Below, piece after piece: positions 7,198-7,931 of a stretch of DNA of 7,931 nt. Source of the stretch: Bacteroidales bacterium (GTDB taxonomy: Bacteria > Bacteroidota > Bacteroidia > Bacteroidales > PUMT01). Location: NCBI GenBank assembly GCA_007132365.1, contig SLOS01000149.1, positions 1 to 7,931 on the forward strand, written 5' to 3'. Under the pieces are notes generated by a model. That model worked only from the letters and a program-made list of their open reading frames with translations, did no database searches and was not told the origin of the DNA. The position numbers and the translations under genes were made by a program. The stretch's first letter is position 1. Each line of letters starts with the position of its first letter.

Positions 7198-7204
7198 AAG
7201 GAGG
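7198..7204 (+). promoter_or_regulatory. Strong Shine-Dalgarno sequence of infC
   Basis: AAGGAGG, a full 7-nt match to the anti-SD end of 16S rRNA, ends 8 nt before the ATA at 7213. This is near-ideal spacing and is the main support for that codon as the infC start. The other genes whose starts are visible (1421, 2841, 4203, 5230, 7805) have no comparable sequence, as is usual in Bacteroidota. Confidence 0.8.
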
Positions 7205-7212
7205 GCAGAAAC

Positions 7213-7782
7213 ATAGCAGTACAAAGATTTTCCAGAGGTCCGAGAAGGCAGGTCAGACAAGAACCCAAACACAGGATTAACGAATTTATAAGAGCAGAAA
7301 TGGTTCGTCTGGTCGGGGATAATATTGAAAACCCGCGTGTAGTTCCATTATCTGAAGCTTTGAAATTAGCAGATCAGATGGAGCTTGACCTGGTTGAAAT
7401 ATCTCCGAATGCCGATCCACCTGTTTGCAAAATTATTGATTATCAAAAGTTTCTTTATCAACAAAAGAAAAAGCAAAAAGAGATAAAGGCAAAAACGGTA
7501 AAAGTAGTAATAAAAGAGATCCGTTTCGGTCCGAATACCGATGATCATGATTTTAATTTTAAGCTGAACCATGCCAGGAAATTCCTTTCGGACGGTGCCA
7601 AAATAAAGGCCTTTGTTTTTTTTAAGGGCAGAACAATTCTATTCAAGGAAAAAGGAGAAATTCTGCTATTACGTTTTGCCCAGGAACTTGAAGATTATGG
7701 AAAGGTGGAACAACTGCCAAGGCTTGAAGGAAAAAGGATGACCATGTTTTTAACCCCAAAAGCTGTAAAGAAAAAGAATTAA
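7213..7782 (+). CDS. infC: Translation initiation factor IF-3, probable AUA start
   Basis: IF-3 binds the 30S subunit, prevents premature 50S joining and proofreads start-codon and initiator-tRNA pairing. From ATA 7213 the protein is 189 aa, close to the ~180 aa usual for the family. Residues 1-20 are a basic tail (AVQRFSRGPRRQVRQEPKH). The N-terminal domain begins with the conserved RINEFIRAEMVRLVGDN (21-37) and includes LVEISPNADPPVCKIIDY. A lysine-rich linker helix (about 80-98) and the C-terminal domain (KEIRFGPNTDDHD from 101, GKRMTMFL at 173-180) follow. The first ATG, at 7300, would remove 29 residues including RINEFIRAE, so it is not a plausible start. ATA 7213 is in frame, has AAGGAGG 8 nt upstream, and gives the expected N-terminus; no ATG, GTG or TTG lies in frame between the thrS stop and 7213. 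E. coli infC uses AUU and is autoregulated through it; similar control here is inference. The gene follows thrS by 33 bp in the same frame. Confidence 0.95.
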   Translation: MAVQRFSRGPRRQVRQEPKHRINEFIRAEMVRLVGDNIENPRVVPLSEALKLADQMELDLVEISPNADPPVCKIIDYQKFLYQQKKKQKEIKAKTVKVVIKEIRFGPNTDDHDFNFKLNHARKFLSDGAKIKAFVFFKGRTILFKEKGEILLLRFAQELEDYGKVEQLPRLEGKRMTMFLTPKAVKKKN

Positions 7783-7804
7783 TAACCAGTTAACATAATT
7801 TGCA

Positions 7805-7931
7805 ATGCCTAAGATGAAGAGTAACTCGGGAGCAAAAAAAAGATTTGTGCTTACCGGGACAGGGAAGATAAAAAGGAAGCATGCCTATAAAAGTCATATC
7901 CTGACAAAAAAATCTACCAAAAGAAAAAGGA
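7805..7931 (+). CDS. rpmI: 50S ribosomal protein L35, 3' partial
   Basis: Small basic ribosomal protein of the large subunit. Forty-two codons are visible before the right edge, out of about 65 expected. The sequence starts MPKMKSNSGAKKRF, followed by TGTGKIKRKHAYKSH and ILTKKSTKRKR, matching the L35 pattern: MPKxKT-like start, AKKRF, G.(I/V)KR..A...H.L..KS.KRKR. Start ATG 7805 lies 22 bp after the infC stop, with no SD. Its place after infC fits the conserved infC-rpmI-rplT order; rplT would be expected just outside the window. Co-transcription from the promoter at 5158 is likely, since no terminator is seen in the 22-bp gap. Confidence 0.97.
   Translation, partial: MPKMKSNSGAKKRFVLTGTGKIKRKHAYKSHILTKKSTKRKR

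Noticed and set aside
7300..7302. ATG at 7300 as the infC start
   Set aside because: It removes the conserved N-terminal RINEFIRAE part of IF-3 and has no SD, whereas ATA 7213 gives a normal-length protein with a well-placed SD.

Overview
The window looks like a chromosomal segment of a Bacteroidota (Bacteroidetes) bacterium. The clues are a perfect TAnnTTTG-type -7 promoter box ahead of thrS, no Shine-Dalgarno sequence before most genes, twin-arginine Gfo/Idh/MocA oxidoreductases of a type common in that phylum, and Bacteroidota-like ThrRS and IF-3 sequences. All genes are on the + strand. Assignments are from reading the sequence; no database search was run.

Layout. (1) 3-1226: the C-terminal ~407 residues of an HlyD-family membrane-fusion (adaptor) protein, cut by the left window edge. 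(2) 1227-1420: a non-coding gap with a 10-bp inverted repeat over the hlyD stop codon and two exact copies of a 28-bp direct repeat, 90 bp apart. (3) 1421-2725 and 2841-4142: two tandem paralogues, about 60% identical by hand count, of exported NAD(P)-dependent Gfo/Idh/MocA oxidoreductases. A terminator-like hairpin follows the second. (4) 4203-5135: a PfkB-family sugar kinase. (5) 5158-7931: a promoter and the start of the conserved translation operon thrS-infC-rpmI; rpmI is cut by the right edge and rplT would be expected next.

How the genes work together. The left half is accessory: envelope export, plus periplasmic sugar or polyol oxidoreduction that may or may not be linked to the cytoplasmic kinase. 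The right half is core translation: threonine charging, initiation factor 3 and ribosomal protein L35, presumably co-transcribed.

The most notable observation is the start of infC. The IF-3 homology extends 29 residues upstream of the first ATG (7300), to an ATA codon at 7213. That codon sits 8 nt after AAGGAGG, the only strong Shine-Dalgarno sequence before any gene in the window. This suggests infC starts at a non-canonical AUA. It parallels the AUU start through which IF-3 autoregulates in E. coli, here combined with a strong SD in a phylum that mostly does without one.
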